Assembly: GCA_002388665.1 (NCBI GenBank) | Contig: DGMY01000077.1 | Coordinates: 1 to 41,852, forward strand | Length of the DNA: 41,852 bases | DNA from: Opitutia bacterium UBA4506 | Lineage (GTDB): Bacteria; Verrucomicrobiota; Verrucomicrobiia; Opitutales; Puniceicoccaceae | Reading direction: 5' to 3' | Shown: positions 32,555 to 41,217 of the stretch, one piece after another | How the letters are laid out: each line of letters opens with the position of its first letter | How positions within the stretch are numbered: the first letter of the stretch is position 1 | Notes under the pieces: model-generated | What the model was told of the DNA's origin: nothing | What the model saw: the letters and a program-made list of their open reading frames with translations, nothing else | Databases searched by the model: none | Made by a program: the position numbers and the translations under genes

Positions 32555-32821
32555 ATGAATATTCAACTGATCATCCTCGTCTTTGAAATCTGTTTTGCCA
32601 TTTTTCTTTTTGGTTTCGGACTTCGCTTTGTGTTCTACGATGAAGACGGTCCCAATATGGACTACTTCTACAAACGTTTTTTCAGTGGGAGAGTCCGCAA
32701 GAAGCATGCCGAGTTTACCCGAATGGTAGGATTCATTTTCCTGGCGATCTCGTTCGTTTATCTGGGACTTCTGATTTGGAATGACTTCTCTCCGGTGACT
32801 CTTTTGATACTCGGTGACTGA
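32555..32821 (+). CDS. Small two-helix membrane protein coupled to dinB
   Basis: 88 residues, no family recognised. Two transmembrane helices (about 4-26, LIILVFEICFAIFLFGFGLRFVF, and about 60-78, MVGFIFLAISFVYLGLLIW) enclose a hydrophilic loop with a basic patch (SGRVRKKHAEF). Its last 8 bases overlap the GTG start of DNA polymerase IV, so the polymerase is probably translated after it. A promoter lies directly upstream. A connection with DNA damage is suggested only by the coupling. Confidence 0.65.
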   Translation: MNIQLIILVFEICFAIFLFGFGLRFVFYDEDGPNMDYFYKRFFSGRVRKKHAEFTRMVGFIFLAISFVYLGLLIWNDFSPVTLLILGD

Positions 32822-33905
32822 TTCGGCATCTTTTCAGCCCCTGCGAAAAATCATTCACGTGGACATGGATTGTTTCTATGCCGCGGTGGAGATGAGGGAC
32901 CATCCCGAGCTGAGGGATGTCGCGTTGGCGGTAGGCGGTACGGGCCGCCGTGGGGTTGTCTGCACTTGTAACTATAAGGCGCGCTCATTCGGGGTGCGGT
33001 CGGCGATGCCGAACTTCATGGCCCTGCAAAGATGTCCGGAGCTGGTCTTCGTGCGGCCGCGGTTCGATCGCTATCGCGAGATTTCCCAGGGGATTCGCGA
33101 GATTTTCTATTCGTATACCCGTCTGGTTGAACCTCTGTCACTGGACGAAGCCTACCTGGATGTCTCGGACCTCGGCCGCCCCGCGACCGAGATCGCCACC
33201 GAGATTCGGAAACGTATTCGTCGAGAATTCCGGCTCCCGTGTTCGGCCGGTATCGCTACCAATAAACTGTTGGCAAAGATCGCAAGTGATTGGCGGAAGC
33301 CCAATGGCCAATTCGTTGTGCGGCCGTCGGCGGTCGATGCATTCATGGAGGACCTACCGGTGCGTCGTCTGTGGGGAGTGGGTCGCCGCGCGGAGGAGAA
33401 ACTGGAACGAATGGGCTGTCGGACCTGCCGCGATTTGAGGGCGAAGAGTCTTCGTAGTTTGGAGGAGGCTTTCGGGAAGTTCGGTGTCGAGCTCTATGCC
33501 CAATGCCGCGGGCAGGATGATCGCGCAGTTCAACCCTCGCGTATTCGAAAGTCCTTGAGCAACGAGCGTACCTATTCCGATGAGGTCTCGACGGAGGGAG
33601 ATTTGGTGGACCGGGTGGGGGATCTCTACGAGGAGCTGTTGGCCGATTTAGCGAGCCGTCCCGAATTGCGAGACCGAATCGCGGGTCCGATGGTGAAGGT
33701 GAAATTCAGTGACTTTTCTCAAACGACGATCAGTCGATCCGGGGCGGGATGGGGACTGCCCGTTTACGTGGAGCTCGCGAAAGAAGCGTTCGGGCGGAAA
33801 GAGCTGGGAGCTCGACTCATCGGGGTTGGAGTCCGATTCGCTGAATCCGGGGGCGGGGTCGAACAATTGCTACTGCCGTTCCCCGTGGGGAGCCGCGTTG
33901 AATAA
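32814..33905 (+). CDS. dinB: DNA polymerase IV (Y-family)
   Basis: 363 residues from the GTG at 32814. Y-family catalytic motifs: HVDMDCFYAAVE (first Asp, about residue 16), CNYKARSFGVRSAMP, and LSLDEAYLDVS (Asp-Glu pair, about residue 105). The helix-hairpin-helix thumb/LRWSAGIATNK-like region follows (PCSAGIATNKLLAKIASDWRKPNGQ) and then the little-finger domain (about 240-355: KSLSNERTYSDEV). It performs translesion synthesis. The gene continues the small membrane protein reading unit with an 8-base overlap. A canonical beta-clamp-binding tail may be the C-terminal QLLLPF, which fits the QLxLF pattern. Confidence 0.95.
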   Translation: MTDSASFQPLRKIIHVDMDCFYAAVEMRDHPELRDVALAVGGTGRRGVVCTCNYKARSFGVRSAMPNFMALQRCPELVFVRPRFDRYREISQGIREIFYSYTRLVEPLSLDEAYLDVSDLGRPATEIATEIRKRIRREFRLPCSAGIATNKLLAKIASDWRKPNGQFVVRPSAVDAFMEDLPVRRLWGVGRRAEEKLERMGCRTCRDLRAKSLRSLEEAFGKFGVELYAQCRGQDDRAVQPSRIRKSLSNERTYSDEVSTEGDLVDRVGDLYEELLADLASRPELRDRIAGPMVKVKFSDFSQTTISRSGAGWGLPVYVELAKEAFGRKELGARLIGVGVRFAESGGGVEQLLLPFPVGSRVE

Positions 33906-33939
33906 CAACCTTTCTGAAAAAAGCCTAGCGCGAAGCGAA

Positions 33940-34299
33940 TCAGGATTCTTCGAATTTCTTTTCGAAGAGAGCACTCATTTCCTTTTGGAACTCGGAGGGA
34001 TCGCTTCCTTCCGTAGAAAAGGTGAGCACGGAGCCGGGGCCAGCCGCCAGCATCATCAGTCCCATGATACTCTTCCCGTTGACCTTCTCGCCGTCTTTTT
34101 CGACCCAGACATCACCGGAGAAGCGATTCGCGATCCGAACAATCATCGCAGCGGGACGCGCGTGAATGCCCATTTTGTTGGAAACGGTGAGGGGGAAGGA
34201 GTTGGCGTTGTCGGTGCCGCTAATGGATGAGTCTGCTGCCATTGAAGGAGTCAATTTGGATTTGATTGGGATGTAACGGGCTTCGGCGGAGTTTGGCAA
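33940..34299 (-). CDS. HPr-family phosphocarrier protein
   Basis: The HPr domain occupies about residues 33-117: phospho-acceptor His46 in GIHARPA and regulatory Ser77 in GKSIMG, 31 residues apart as in HPr His15/Ser46. The retained Ser suggests control by HPr kinase. The start is uncertain. A TTG at 34299 has AGGA seven bases upstream, giving 119 residues and a 30-residue extension. An ATG at 34242 would give 100 residues, closer to the usual ~88, but has no ribosome binding site. It takes phosphate from enzyme I, probably in carbon or nitrogen regulation. It is the last of a three-gene run with the acyltransferase and VWA genes, 29 bases after the former. Confidence 0.88.
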   Translation of the reverse strand: MPNSAEARYIPIKSKLTPSMAADSSISGTDNANSFPLTVSNKMGIHARPAAMIVRIANRFSGDVWVEKDGEKVNGKSIMGLMMLAAGPGSVLTFSTEGSDPSEFQKEMSALFEKKFEES

Positions 34300-34328
34300 T
34301 GAATTTTCCTGCTCCTTCTCCGGATCGC

Positions 34329-35045
34329 CTATTGAGGGGCGGGAAGAGGCTCGTCCGGGTCGACGGTTATGGCCAGTAATTCTGTCTCGAGAAATTCACG
34401 GGCTTCTTTCTCGGTGGGGACTGCGGCCAAACGCTCGAAGGGAATGATTCGGAGGCGGACGTCTATGCGGCTAAACGGTTTCGGGAGGTAAAATCGGTCC
34501 CAGGACTTGAAGCGCCAGGCACGGTGGAAAGTTGCACCGGTGAGGAGGATGGGCGATTCCGCCTGGGTGGCGAGAAAGACCGCTCCGGGACGCAGGTGGT
34601 AGCGGGGACCGCGTGAACCGTCGGGGGTGAGGCATAGATCCTGGTCGCCATGTTTGTGGACGGCGAGCATCTCTCGAGCCGCGCTCACTCCCCGAGTATG
34701 GGCCGAGCCGCGAATAATCGTGACGCCGAGTTGATGGAATACTGCCGCCGGCCAGGCGCCGTCTCGACTGGTGCTGGCGATGGCGGACATCTTGTACGGC
34801 CGTTTGAAGGCTTTCTTTCCTACCGCAGCCAAAAAGATATGATTGTGCCAGAAAAGGATGATCGCTGGCTTCTTAAGAGCTTTTGCCCGGGTCAGGTCCT
34901 CGGGGTCGATTTTGAACCGCAGGGTGGCAGCCCACAGCCTGATCAGCAACATGGCCGGGATGAGGAAGAGACGCCTGCGAAAGGACGGGTTGAATATGGG
35001 GACATCGGTGCCCCCGAACCTCTCGGTGTGTGTTTGCTCAGTCAA
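34329..35045 (-). CDS. DUF374 lysophospholipid acyltransferase-family protein
   Basis: About 238 residues from a TTG at 35045, which overlaps the preceding VWA stop by 8 bases; an ATG at 35108 would overlap it by 71, which is less likely. An N-terminal hydrophobic helix (FLIPAMLLIRLWAATL) precedes a DUF374 domain: IILFWHNHIFLA (the HxxxxD-like acyltransferase block), STSRDGAWPAAVFHQLG, IIRGSAHTRG and LTPDGSRGPRYHLRPGAVFLA. DUF374 proteins are related to LpxL and PlsC and act on lipid A or other membrane lipids at the cytosolic face. The exact acceptor is unknown. It is encoded between the VWA and HPr genes. Confidence 0.8.
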   Translation of the reverse strand: MTEQTHTERFGGTDVPIFNPSFRRRLFLIPAMLLIRLWAATLRFKIDPEDLTRAKALKKPAIILFWHNHIFLAAVGKKAFKRPYKMSAIASTSRDGAWPAAVFHQLGVTIIRGSAHTRGVSAAREMLAVHKHGDQDLCLTPDGSRGPRYHLRPGAVFLATQAESPILLTGATFHRAWRFKSWDRFYLPKPFSRIDVRLRIIPFERLAAVPTEKEAREFLETELLAITVDPDEPLPAPQ

Positions 35046-36138
35046 AGCTCCGGTACTTTCCGTTGTTCTTTGTAGCGATGCGACTGAATCCTTTGCGATC
35101 CTCTTCATCTACAGCAAAGCCGATGGTATGGATCCTCGCTTCTTCGGCGAGTTGGTCTTGGCGGTCTTCGATGCGATCTTCCAGTTCGCTCCACGGTACA
35201 TTCTCGTGTGATCCGCGCCCCCCTGGGGTTCTTTGATAGCTCCCGTCGGATAGGAGAAAAATTACTTCGGGCTGCATGTCGAAGGCGGCTTCCATCACGG
35301 CCGCCACTCCGTCCTCCCCATTGTACTTGCTTCCACTGAGGTAGCCCGAGGTGGTGAACTCGTCTTCGATCCAGCGGATCGCTTTCTCTTTGTTGCTCTG
35401 GGTCGCAGGAATGAGGGCGCTTTCAAATAGCTGGTATTGCCGCGAATGCTGGATCATCCCAAAGAGGGTGTTCGCATTCAGTTCCTCGATCAGCTGGATC
35501 GTCTCCTTTTTGATTTCGCTCATCGGAATCCCAGACGACTCCATAGCGTTGACAACCGAACCGGATATATCGAACACGATGAGTACGCGGCTTGCATTGT
35601 CGTTGATGCCTAGGAACGAAATGGATGAGGCTTCGCCGGCGAGGCCCTGCATCATTCCCCCTATGCCCGAGTTTCCAAATAGGGCATTGCCCATAGGGCT
35701 GGGAGTGTCGGGAATCACGGGGGTGAATTCCATCTGCGGCATCTCGGGGAGCTCCGGCAGGTGTGTCGGCATCATTTTTGCCACCTGGATCTTCTCCATC
35801 TGCAAGGGTGATTTTGCCGCTTGCTGAAACTCTGCCACCGCCATCTTGTGCTCGAGCTTTCGCTGAGGGAGGTAGATGGACTTCTTCGCGCTGAATTGTG
35901 GATCCTCTTTACCTGATGGAACCAGCACCACTACGAAAACGGTGAGGAGGAGTAAGACGACCTGGATTGCGATAGCGAGAAACAGTGGGCCCACCAGTTT
36001 CTTCTTTCCCTGTTGCTTTTGGTCCGTTGCAAATTCCTCCAGTTTCGAGCCAGTCATATAGGGAGAAAGGGTTAGGACGGCGGTTTTCAGATTGCGATCC
36101 AAATCCCTTCTTTGTTCCGCAATATTTTTTTTTCTCAT
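35038..36138 (-). CDS. Membrane-anchored VWA-domain protein
   Basis: 366 residues from the ATG at 36138 (an upstream ATG at 36186 in frame would run close to the tRNA gene and lie over its likely promoter). A cytosolic N-terminus (~45 residues) is followed by one transmembrane helix (LVGPLFLAIAIQVVLLLLTVFVVVLV). A periplasmic spacer rich in Met and Pro (MPTHLPELPEMPQM) leads to a VWA domain (last ~185 residues) with MIDAS DISGS and the later IFLLSDGSY block. The domain binds a divalent metal and mediates protein contacts. A Gly/Met-rich stretch (GNSGIGGMMQGL) precedes it. The partner is unknown. It is the first gene of a run with acyltransferase and HPr. Confidence 0.75.
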   Translation of the reverse strand: MRKKNIAEQRRDLDRNLKTAVLTLSPYMTGSKLEEFATDQKQQGKKKLVGPLFLAIAIQVVLLLLTVFVVVLVPSGKEDPQFSAKKSIYLPQRKLEHKMAVAEFQQAAKSPLQMEKIQVAKMMPTHLPELPEMPQMEFTPVIPDTPSPMGNALFGNSGIGGMMQGLAGEASSISFLGINDNASRVLIVFDISGSVVNAMESSGIPMSEIKKETIQLIEELNANTLFGMIQHSRQYQLFESALIPATQSNKEKAIRWIEDEFTTSGYLSGSKYNGEDGVAAVMEAAFDMQPEVIFLLSDGSYQRTPGGRGSHENVPWSELEDRIEDRQDQLAEEARIHTIGFAVDEEDRKGFSRIATKNNGKYRSFD

Positions 36139-36199
36139 TTTCTTTGAAGAAGGGCTTGACTCAAACGAATCCAGAAACAACGTCATTCTCTTTCCCTTT

Positions 36200-36292
<93 letters not shown>

Positions 36293-36566
36293 GGTCGTCT
36301 CCGGAGGCCTTCAAAAATCACCAACTGCGATCCATTCGTTAGTGAGTGTTCACTGTATCGCAGTAGCGAGCTAATGCCCTTTGAGCGCAGTCGTTCGGAT
36401 AGGAGGGAGCTTTCAATCGAACCAGGATATTCCTGTGGGTTCGCTTGGATTTTTCCGTCGAGATGTTCTGGCGAAACGTTCCGCGACAATCCCGTCCGAA
36501 CTAGAGGGGAGCGCCAATCCTTCTGCGCGGTCGTCGGTATTTCCGACAATACCTCAGTCGGATGGT

Positions 36567-36875
36567 TTATGAGTTGATTGTGAGGACGAGAGCCCCCACC
36601 GCTGACAGGAGGCTCAATAGGGTGATTCCCCACAGTATTTTTTGCCGGGAGGCGAGGGTTCTGACCGCTTCGAACAATTGATTATTTTGATCGGAGAGGG
36701 CCTTGATCAATTCACCCTGTTCTTCGAGGAGCTGTGCCATGTCTTTGACGGCCTCTTCCTTTGAACCTCCATTTCTCAGTTTGCTCACGATTACTTTTCC
36801 CTTCTCAATCGCGCTGGGTGCCTTGTCAATGACCAGCCCCCAGGGGACTTTAGTGAGGATTGCTGCAATGTTCAT
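36567..36875 (-). CDS. Small coiled-coil protein with C-terminal membrane anchor
   Basis: 102 residues, family not recognised. An amphipathic start (MNIAAILTKVPWGLVIDKAPSAI) is followed by a helical, heptad-patterned middle (KDMAQLLEEQGELIKALSDQNNQLFEAVRTL) and one C-terminal transmembrane helix (WGITLLSLLSAVGALVLTI), so it is tail-anchored. It resembles small membrane-associated helical proteins that scaffold others. It lies 57 bases downstream of the DUF2130 gene on the same strand and may be co-transcribed. A ribosome binding site is not evident, though CCAGGAGCCACTAGAGC on the minus strand precedes the ATG. Confidence 0.6.
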   Translation of the reverse strand: MNIAAILTKVPWGLVIDKAPSAIEKGKVIVSKLRNGGSKEEAVKDMAQLLEEQGELIKALSDQNNQLFEAVRTLASRQKILWGITLLSLLSAVGALVLTINS

Positions 36876-36932
36876 GCTCTAGTGGCTCCTGGTTGGATTG
36901 GGAAACCCATTCCTGTCTCCATCGGTGGGATT

Positions 36933-38327
36933 CTAAGTACTCTGTTCCAAGTCATCAAATTTTGCCTTCATGGTGGGATTGCCATGGGTGAGCCTTTTGA
37001 TGGTGACGTCCTGGGCTTTGTCGTTGGCTAGGCGGAGGTTGCGGTCGGTGCCGAGGAGGGCGTCTTTGGTCTTCTGGAGGTGGTTGATGGACTTGTCGAT
37101 TTCGTCGATGGCGGTTTGGAATTTGCGGGAGGCGAGGTCGTAGTTGCGGGCGAAGCCGTCTTTGAATTTTTCCAGTTTATCCTCGAAGTTGGTGACGTCG
37201 ATACTCTGGGATTTGACCAGGGCGAGTTCGGCTTTGTATTGCAGCGAGCTCAGGGCGGCGTTGCGCAGGAGGGTGATCATCGGGATGAAGAATTGGGGCC
37301 GGATGATGTACATTTTGGGATAGCGGTAGGAGACGTCGACGATGCCGGTGTTGTAGAGTTCGCTCTCCGGTTCGAGGAGGGAGACGAGGACCGCGAATTC
37401 GCAGCCTTTTTCCGTGCGATCCTTGTCGAGTTCCTTGAGGAAATCTTCGTTTTTCTTCTTGGTTGCAGTGGTGTCGCTCTCGTTTTTCATCTCGAACATG
37501 ATGGAGACGATCTCGTTGCCGTCATCGTCACTATCACGGAAGATGTAGTCCCCTTTACTGCCGGTTCTCGCGTCGTTGTCCTTCTCGAAATAGGCCTTGG
37601 TGAAGGCGGTGGGGCGGAGGCGGTTGAACTCGGTCTCGCAGTGCTGTTCCAGTGTCTCGCCGACCATCTTGGTTGAGAGTTTGGCTTTCATGTCGCGCAG
37701 GCGCTCGATTGCCTCGTCGCGGTCTTTGATCTGGGTTTCGTAACGCTCTTTGAGAGCCCTCTCCGTGAGTTGATTTTGGAGTCCTGCCTGCTTGAGGTCG
37801 CTTTGCAGCTCGTTGCGTTCTTCAATTACTTTTTCGAGGGCCTCCTTAATAGCGAGCTTCTGGTTGACCTCGGTGGAGTCCAGCTTGGCCCTGAGTTCCT
37901 GAATCTCGGCATCCTTCTTGATGGAGGCTTCCTGGAGGTCCTTGGCCCTTTTGATCTCAGCCATCTCCGTGGCGGATTTTGTTTCCTGACGGGCTTGTTC
38001 GAGTTCTGCGGCGAGTTTATCGCGCTGTTTCTCAACGGATGACAATGCCTCGGCAACTGCTAGCTTGCGGGCCTCCTCTCCGCGTTCCAAGCGGGCCTTC
38101 AGCTCTTGGATCTCTGTCTCTTTGGCGGCCGCTGATTTCTGCATTTCCCCTGCAGCTTTTTCTTTGGCGAGCTCGACGGCGTTGTGCTTGTCCTTTTCGG
38201 CGAGCTCGAGTCGCTCGTGCAGTTGTTTCTCGAAGTCGCTGTCTCGAACCTGTTTTAGAATGTCGGCGTATCCCGCTTCATCGATCTTGAATGCTTTGTT
38301 GCAGTGAGGGCAGATTATGTCGTTCAT
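36933..38327 (-). CDS. DUF2130 coiled-coil protein
   Basis: 464 residues. The N-terminal CPHCNKAF knuckle (residues 6-13; only one CxxC is visible) precedes a long coiled coil (about 30-220) rich in Ala, Glu and Lys. The conserved DUF2130 domain follows (about 225-420): KLSTKMVGETLEQHCETEFNRL, SKGDYIFRD, EIVSIMFEMKNESDTTATKKKNEDFLKELDKDR, CEFAVLVSLLEPESELYN and YPKMYIIRPQFFIPMITLLR. The GDYIF...FExKN layout resembles PD-(D/E)xK nuclease-like folds, which I infer rather than know for this protein. Function is unknown in the family. Confidence 0.85.
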   Translation of the reverse strand: MNDIICPHCNKAFKIDEAGYADILKQVRDSDFEKQLHERLELAEKDKHNAVELAKEKAAGEMQKSAAAKETEIQELKARLERGEEARKLAVAEALSSVEKQRDKLAAELEQARQETKSATEMAEIKRAKDLQEASIKKDAEIQELRAKLDSTEVNQKLAIKEALEKVIEERNELQSDLKQAGLQNQLTERALKERYETQIKDRDEAIERLRDMKAKLSTKMVGETLEQHCETEFNRLRPTAFTKAYFEKDNDARTGSKGDYIFRDSDDDGNEIVSIMFEMKNESDTTATKKKNEDFLKELDKDRTEKGCEFAVLVSLLEPESELYNTGIVDVSYRYPKMYIIRPQFFIPMITLLRNAALSSLQYKAELALVKSQSIDVTNFEDKLEKFKDGFARNYDLASRKFQTAIDEIDKSINHLQKTKDALLGTDRNLRLANDKAQDVTIKRLTHGNPTMKAKFDDLEQST

Positions 38328-38667
38328 GGATTCTGATGTCGTCTAGTTGTCGTCGATTTCCGCGGTGCCGAGGTTGACTGTGAGAAACGGAGTCGAATTG
38401 CTATAAATTGCAAAATAGGGGACTCCCCGGGTGGATGTATCGTTCGGAGAGGGCGGGAGCATGTGGTGACGTTTTGTTGGTTCGGAGCATAGGGCGTGTC
38501 ATAGGGGTGTAAAGGGAGATTGAGTGAAATCCAGGCGATTGCCGTCCTCTGGCTAAGAATGTCTCCAGTCGTTTTTCATGGGGGCGGCGGCTGTACCGTT
38601 GCGGATCGTCGCTAGAGGAATCTCCATTTCGAAAAACTCTCGTCATTTTTCGGAGATCGGTGATTGA
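38328..38667. other. Gene-free interval between divergent genes
   Basis: 340 bases with no supported reading frame. A direct repeat ATTGCTATAAATTGC (38398-38412) gives a TATAAA box, and TTGACT occurs at 38373-38378, but the 22-base gap between them is too long for a normal promoter. CGGAGATCGG at the end (38647-38656) may act as a ribosome binding site for the next gene. Confidence 0.35.
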
Positions 38668-40302
38668 ATGGCTGTATCGGTCACTCTTTATGCTCAAAGA
38701 GTATTTTTCGTTTTGAATAGAATTAAGAATTTGTCAGTCCCAATTTCATTTCGGCGGTTAGTCGTCTTGGGTGGGGCGGTCTGTGGTGTGGCTGTTCTTC
38801 TTCTTGGGTGTAAGAAGGTGGTGACTCATACCGATGAGGTCGAGGTTACCACTTGGCAGCATCCTGAGGAAACCCGGCTCGGCCATTTTTTTACTCCTCC
38901 TGAGCATGCGGAGGAAGGGGAATCCGGGGTATATTTGATTCCTGATTCCCGTAGGGCCTTCCGTGCCCGGTACTCGTTGGCTAGCGAGGCGGAGAAGACC
39001 ATCGACCTTCAATATTACCTTTGGCAGGAGGACACCACTGGGCATCTCTTGCTCTATCGTGTCTTGGAGGAGGCGGATCGAGGGGTGAAGGTACGTATTC
39101 TTCTGGATGACATCTATCACACGGGCCGCGATCAGCTGTATGCGGATGTGGATGCGCATCCTAATGTGGAGGTGCGCCTTTTTAATCCGATAGCGAACCG
39201 GGGGATCCTGCGGAACTTCGGGTTCATCGCGAATACCCGGCGCTACAATCATCGGATGCACAATAAGATATTCTTGATCGACGGCGCGGCGGCAATCCTC
39301 GGTGGGCGCAATATCGGTGATGAATACTTCGCCATTGATCCCAAGCTGAACTTCGATGACTTGGACGCTTTGGTGGTTGGACCGGCCGCTCAAGAGGCCG
39401 GGGAGGCGTTTGACCTTTTCTGGAACGCAGAGGCCTCAGTCCCGATTTCCAATTTGATCAAGTATCGCCCAACCTCCGATTCTGTGTCGGCAATGCGGCA
39501 TCGGTTGAGGTTCGAACTCGATAGTGTGATCGATGACGTGCCTTACGACATTCCCGTGCAAGCAAACAAGGTGTGGGAAGAGCTCGAGCGGGTCCGGAAT
39601 GCTATGGTATGGGCCGAGGCCGAAGTAATTGTCGATGTGCCCGAACGGTACGTGGAGAAGGGTGAATCGAAAATTTATGAGTTTCTGGCCGAAGTTCACC
39701 CTTCCGTAGAGGACGAATTCTACCTGCAGAGCGCCTATTTATTGCCCGAGGATGATACGATTGAAGCCTTCGGGGAGTTGGTCGATCGCGGGGTGGAGGT
39801 GAGCGTAATGACCAATTCTTTGATGTCGAATAACCATCTCTCGGTTCATGGTCATTACCAGAGATCCCGCAGCAAGCTTGTGGATCAGGGCGTCACGCTC
39901 TACGAGCTGAGAGTTGATGGCGCGATGATGGATTATTATCGCCAGCGGGAAACCCGGCTGGCCGGTTCGAACTCCGGTCTCCACACCAAAGCGTTTGTGA
40001 TTGATCGCAAGATCAGCGTGATCGGATCCTACAATATGGACCCTCGATCGAGAGTCTGGAACTCGGAGATCGCCCTAGTCGTTTATGACCCTGTGATTGG
40101 GGCCCAACTCCAGGCGATTATGGCGGAGGAAATGCTACCGCGAAATGCGTACCGGATCGAAAAGAATGGAAGAGGTAAGATCCGGTGGAGGACCGAGGCC
40201 TATGGGAAAGAGGTCGTGTTTACGACCGAACCCGAGGCCCCGCTGTCGAAGAGACTGATGTCCGAACTCATTTCCTGGATCCCGATCCGTGGGCAATTAT
40301 AG
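38668..40302 (+). CDS. Phospholipase D/cardiolipin synthase-family lipoprotein
   Basis: 544 residues. The hydrophobic signal (about 29-47) ends in the lipobox LLLGC with Cys48, so it is probably a lipoprotein; a TTG at 38713 would give a more usual 33-residue signal. Two HKD motifs are intact: HNKIFLIDGAAAILGGRNIGDEYF (about 205-228) and HTKAFVIDRKISVIGSYNMDPRS (about 435-457). Members include ClsC-like cardiolipin synthases and periplasmic phospholipases. The ends YRIEKNGRGKIRWRTEAYGKE and SELISWIPI match this subgroup. It probably remodels membrane phospholipids. A hairpin follows the stop codon. Confidence 0.87.
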   Translation: MAVSVTLYAQRVFFVLNRIKNLSVPISFRRLVVLGGAVCGVAVLLLGCKKVVTHTDEVEVTTWQHPEETRLGHFFTPPEHAEEGESGVYLIPDSRRAFRARYSLASEAEKTIDLQYYLWQEDTTGHLLLYRVLEEADRGVKVRILLDDIYHTGRDQLYADVDAHPNVEVRLFNPIANRGILRNFGFIANTRRYNHRMHNKIFLIDGAAAILGGRNIGDEYFAIDPKLNFDDLDALVVGPAAQEAGEAFDLFWNAEASVPISNLIKYRPTSDSVSAMRHRLRFELDSVIDDVPYDIPVQANKVWEELERVRNAMVWAEAEVIVDVPERYVEKGESKIYEFLAEVHPSVEDEFYLQSAYLLPEDDTIEAFGELVDRGVEVSVMTNSLMSNNHLSVHGHYQRSRSKLVDQGVTLYELRVDGAMMDYYRQRETRLAGSNSGLHTKAFVIDRKISVIGSYNMDPRSRVWNSEIALVVYDPVIGAQLQAIMAEEMLPRNAYRIEKNGRGKIRWRTEAYGKEVVFTTEPEAPLSKRLMSELISWIPIRGQL

Positions 40303-40321
40303 TGACCCGGACCGCTGCCGG

Positions 40322-40341
40322 CGAGTGTCGGCGGACACTCG
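40322..40341. terminator. Perfect hairpin between convergent genes
   Basis: CGAGTGTC (40322-40329) and GACACTCG (40334-40341) form an 8-bp perfect stem with a GGCG tetraloop, 20 bases after the phospholipase stop and 28 bases before the end of the PEP-CTERM gene. No T-run is present on either strand. It is likely a shared, weak terminator. Confidence 0.5.
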
Positions 40342-40368
40342 GTTGAGCCACCGCAGGAATTGATCCGC

Positions 40369-41217
40369 CTATCGGCGTCTGCGGGCAATACAGAGAAACG
40401 CGCTACCTGACAGCACAAGCGCGAACGCCGAAGGCTCTGGAATCACCAAAAGCTCTGATTCGCTGAGTGCTGTATTCGAAATTCTCACTTCGTCGACCAA
40501 TCCCTGAAAGTTGCTCTTGTTGCCGTCATAGGCCCCGATCTGAAGTGCGCCCGACCCCACGTTCAAGTGGTCGATATCGTGGCCGATCGACGATTGGAGG
40601 AGAGCCCCACCAGAGGTAAGATCCTGAGTGTAGAAGGTGATGCCACTGGTTTGATCGCTTTGGTCAAAACTGACCCCGACGTAGTAATCGGTGTCCAGGC
40701 CGATCGTTAGCCCCGTCTGGAAGATAGAAACATCACTCCCGCCGTCGCTCAAAAGGAGAAAGAGTGCGCCGGCGCTTCCTCCGCCGACACCCGTTGTACC
40801 GGCGACCCCCAGCGCAAAGCTGCGGTAGTTGCCACTGGTATACCAGTTACTGGCGATATACTGGGTCGTAGAAGTGGTGGCCTTTCTGTCGATAAACGCC
40901 TCGATCGTAAAATCGGATGTGATATTGATCGAGCTTGCATCGGATACAGCGAACCGATCACTCCCGAAAAGAGAGGCCAGGGAGCCGTTGCTCGCGCCAG
41001 TCTGTTCGATCGTCGTGGGGAAGGCGCTGCCAGTACCGCTTGCGGGGATCGCCAGTTGGGTCGGAGTCGATCCCAGATTCAAGAGGCCGGATCCAGTGCC
41101 CTGACTGTTATCCTGGAAGGCGCCGCTCTCAAACCGGTAGTAGCCAAGGGTAGCAGCGGGAAGTACGGAGCTGCTGCAGATAAGCGCGGCAAGAGAGAGT
41201 AGAGGGGGGACTTTCAT
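40369..41217 (-). CDS. LamG-like PEP-CTERM secreted protein
   Basis: 282 residues. Signal peptide about 1-22 (LLSLAALICSSSVLPAA, then TLGYYRFESGAF). The LamG/concanavalin-like jelly-roll core (about 23-255) has the pattern DFTIEAFIDRK, IASNWYTSGNYRSFALGV, YYVGVSFDQSD and the closing LVDEVRISNTALS. The C-terminus is a PEP-CTERM sorting signal: VIPEPSA, hydrophobic FALVLSGSAFLC, then RRRR. Exosortase would cut it and release it to the surface or matrix. This implies an exosortase and exopolysaccharide genes elsewhere in the genome. Confidence 0.9.
   Translation of the reverse strand: MKVPPLLSLAALICSSSVLPAATLGYYRFESGAFQDNSQGTGSGLLNLGSTPTQLAIPASGTGSAFPTTIEQTGASNGSLASLFGSDRFAVSDASSINITSDFTIEAFIDRKATTSTTQYIASNWYTSGNYRSFALGVAGTTGVGGGSAGALFLLLSDGGSDVSIFQTGLTIGLDTDYYVGVSFDQSDQTSGITFYTQDLTSGGALLQSSIGHDIDHLNVGSGALQIGAYDGNKSNFQGLVDEVRISNTALSESELLVIPEPSAFALVLSGSAFLCIARRRR

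Noticed and set aside
37080..37676. 198-residue plus-strand frame inside the DUF2130 gene
   Set aside because: Low-complexity shadow (Val/Phe/Glu-rich) of a biased coiled-coil coding strand.
38401..38697. 98-residue minus-strand frame in the gap before the phospholipase gene
   Set aside because: No recognisable fold, no ribosome binding site, and it overlaps the start of a real gene.
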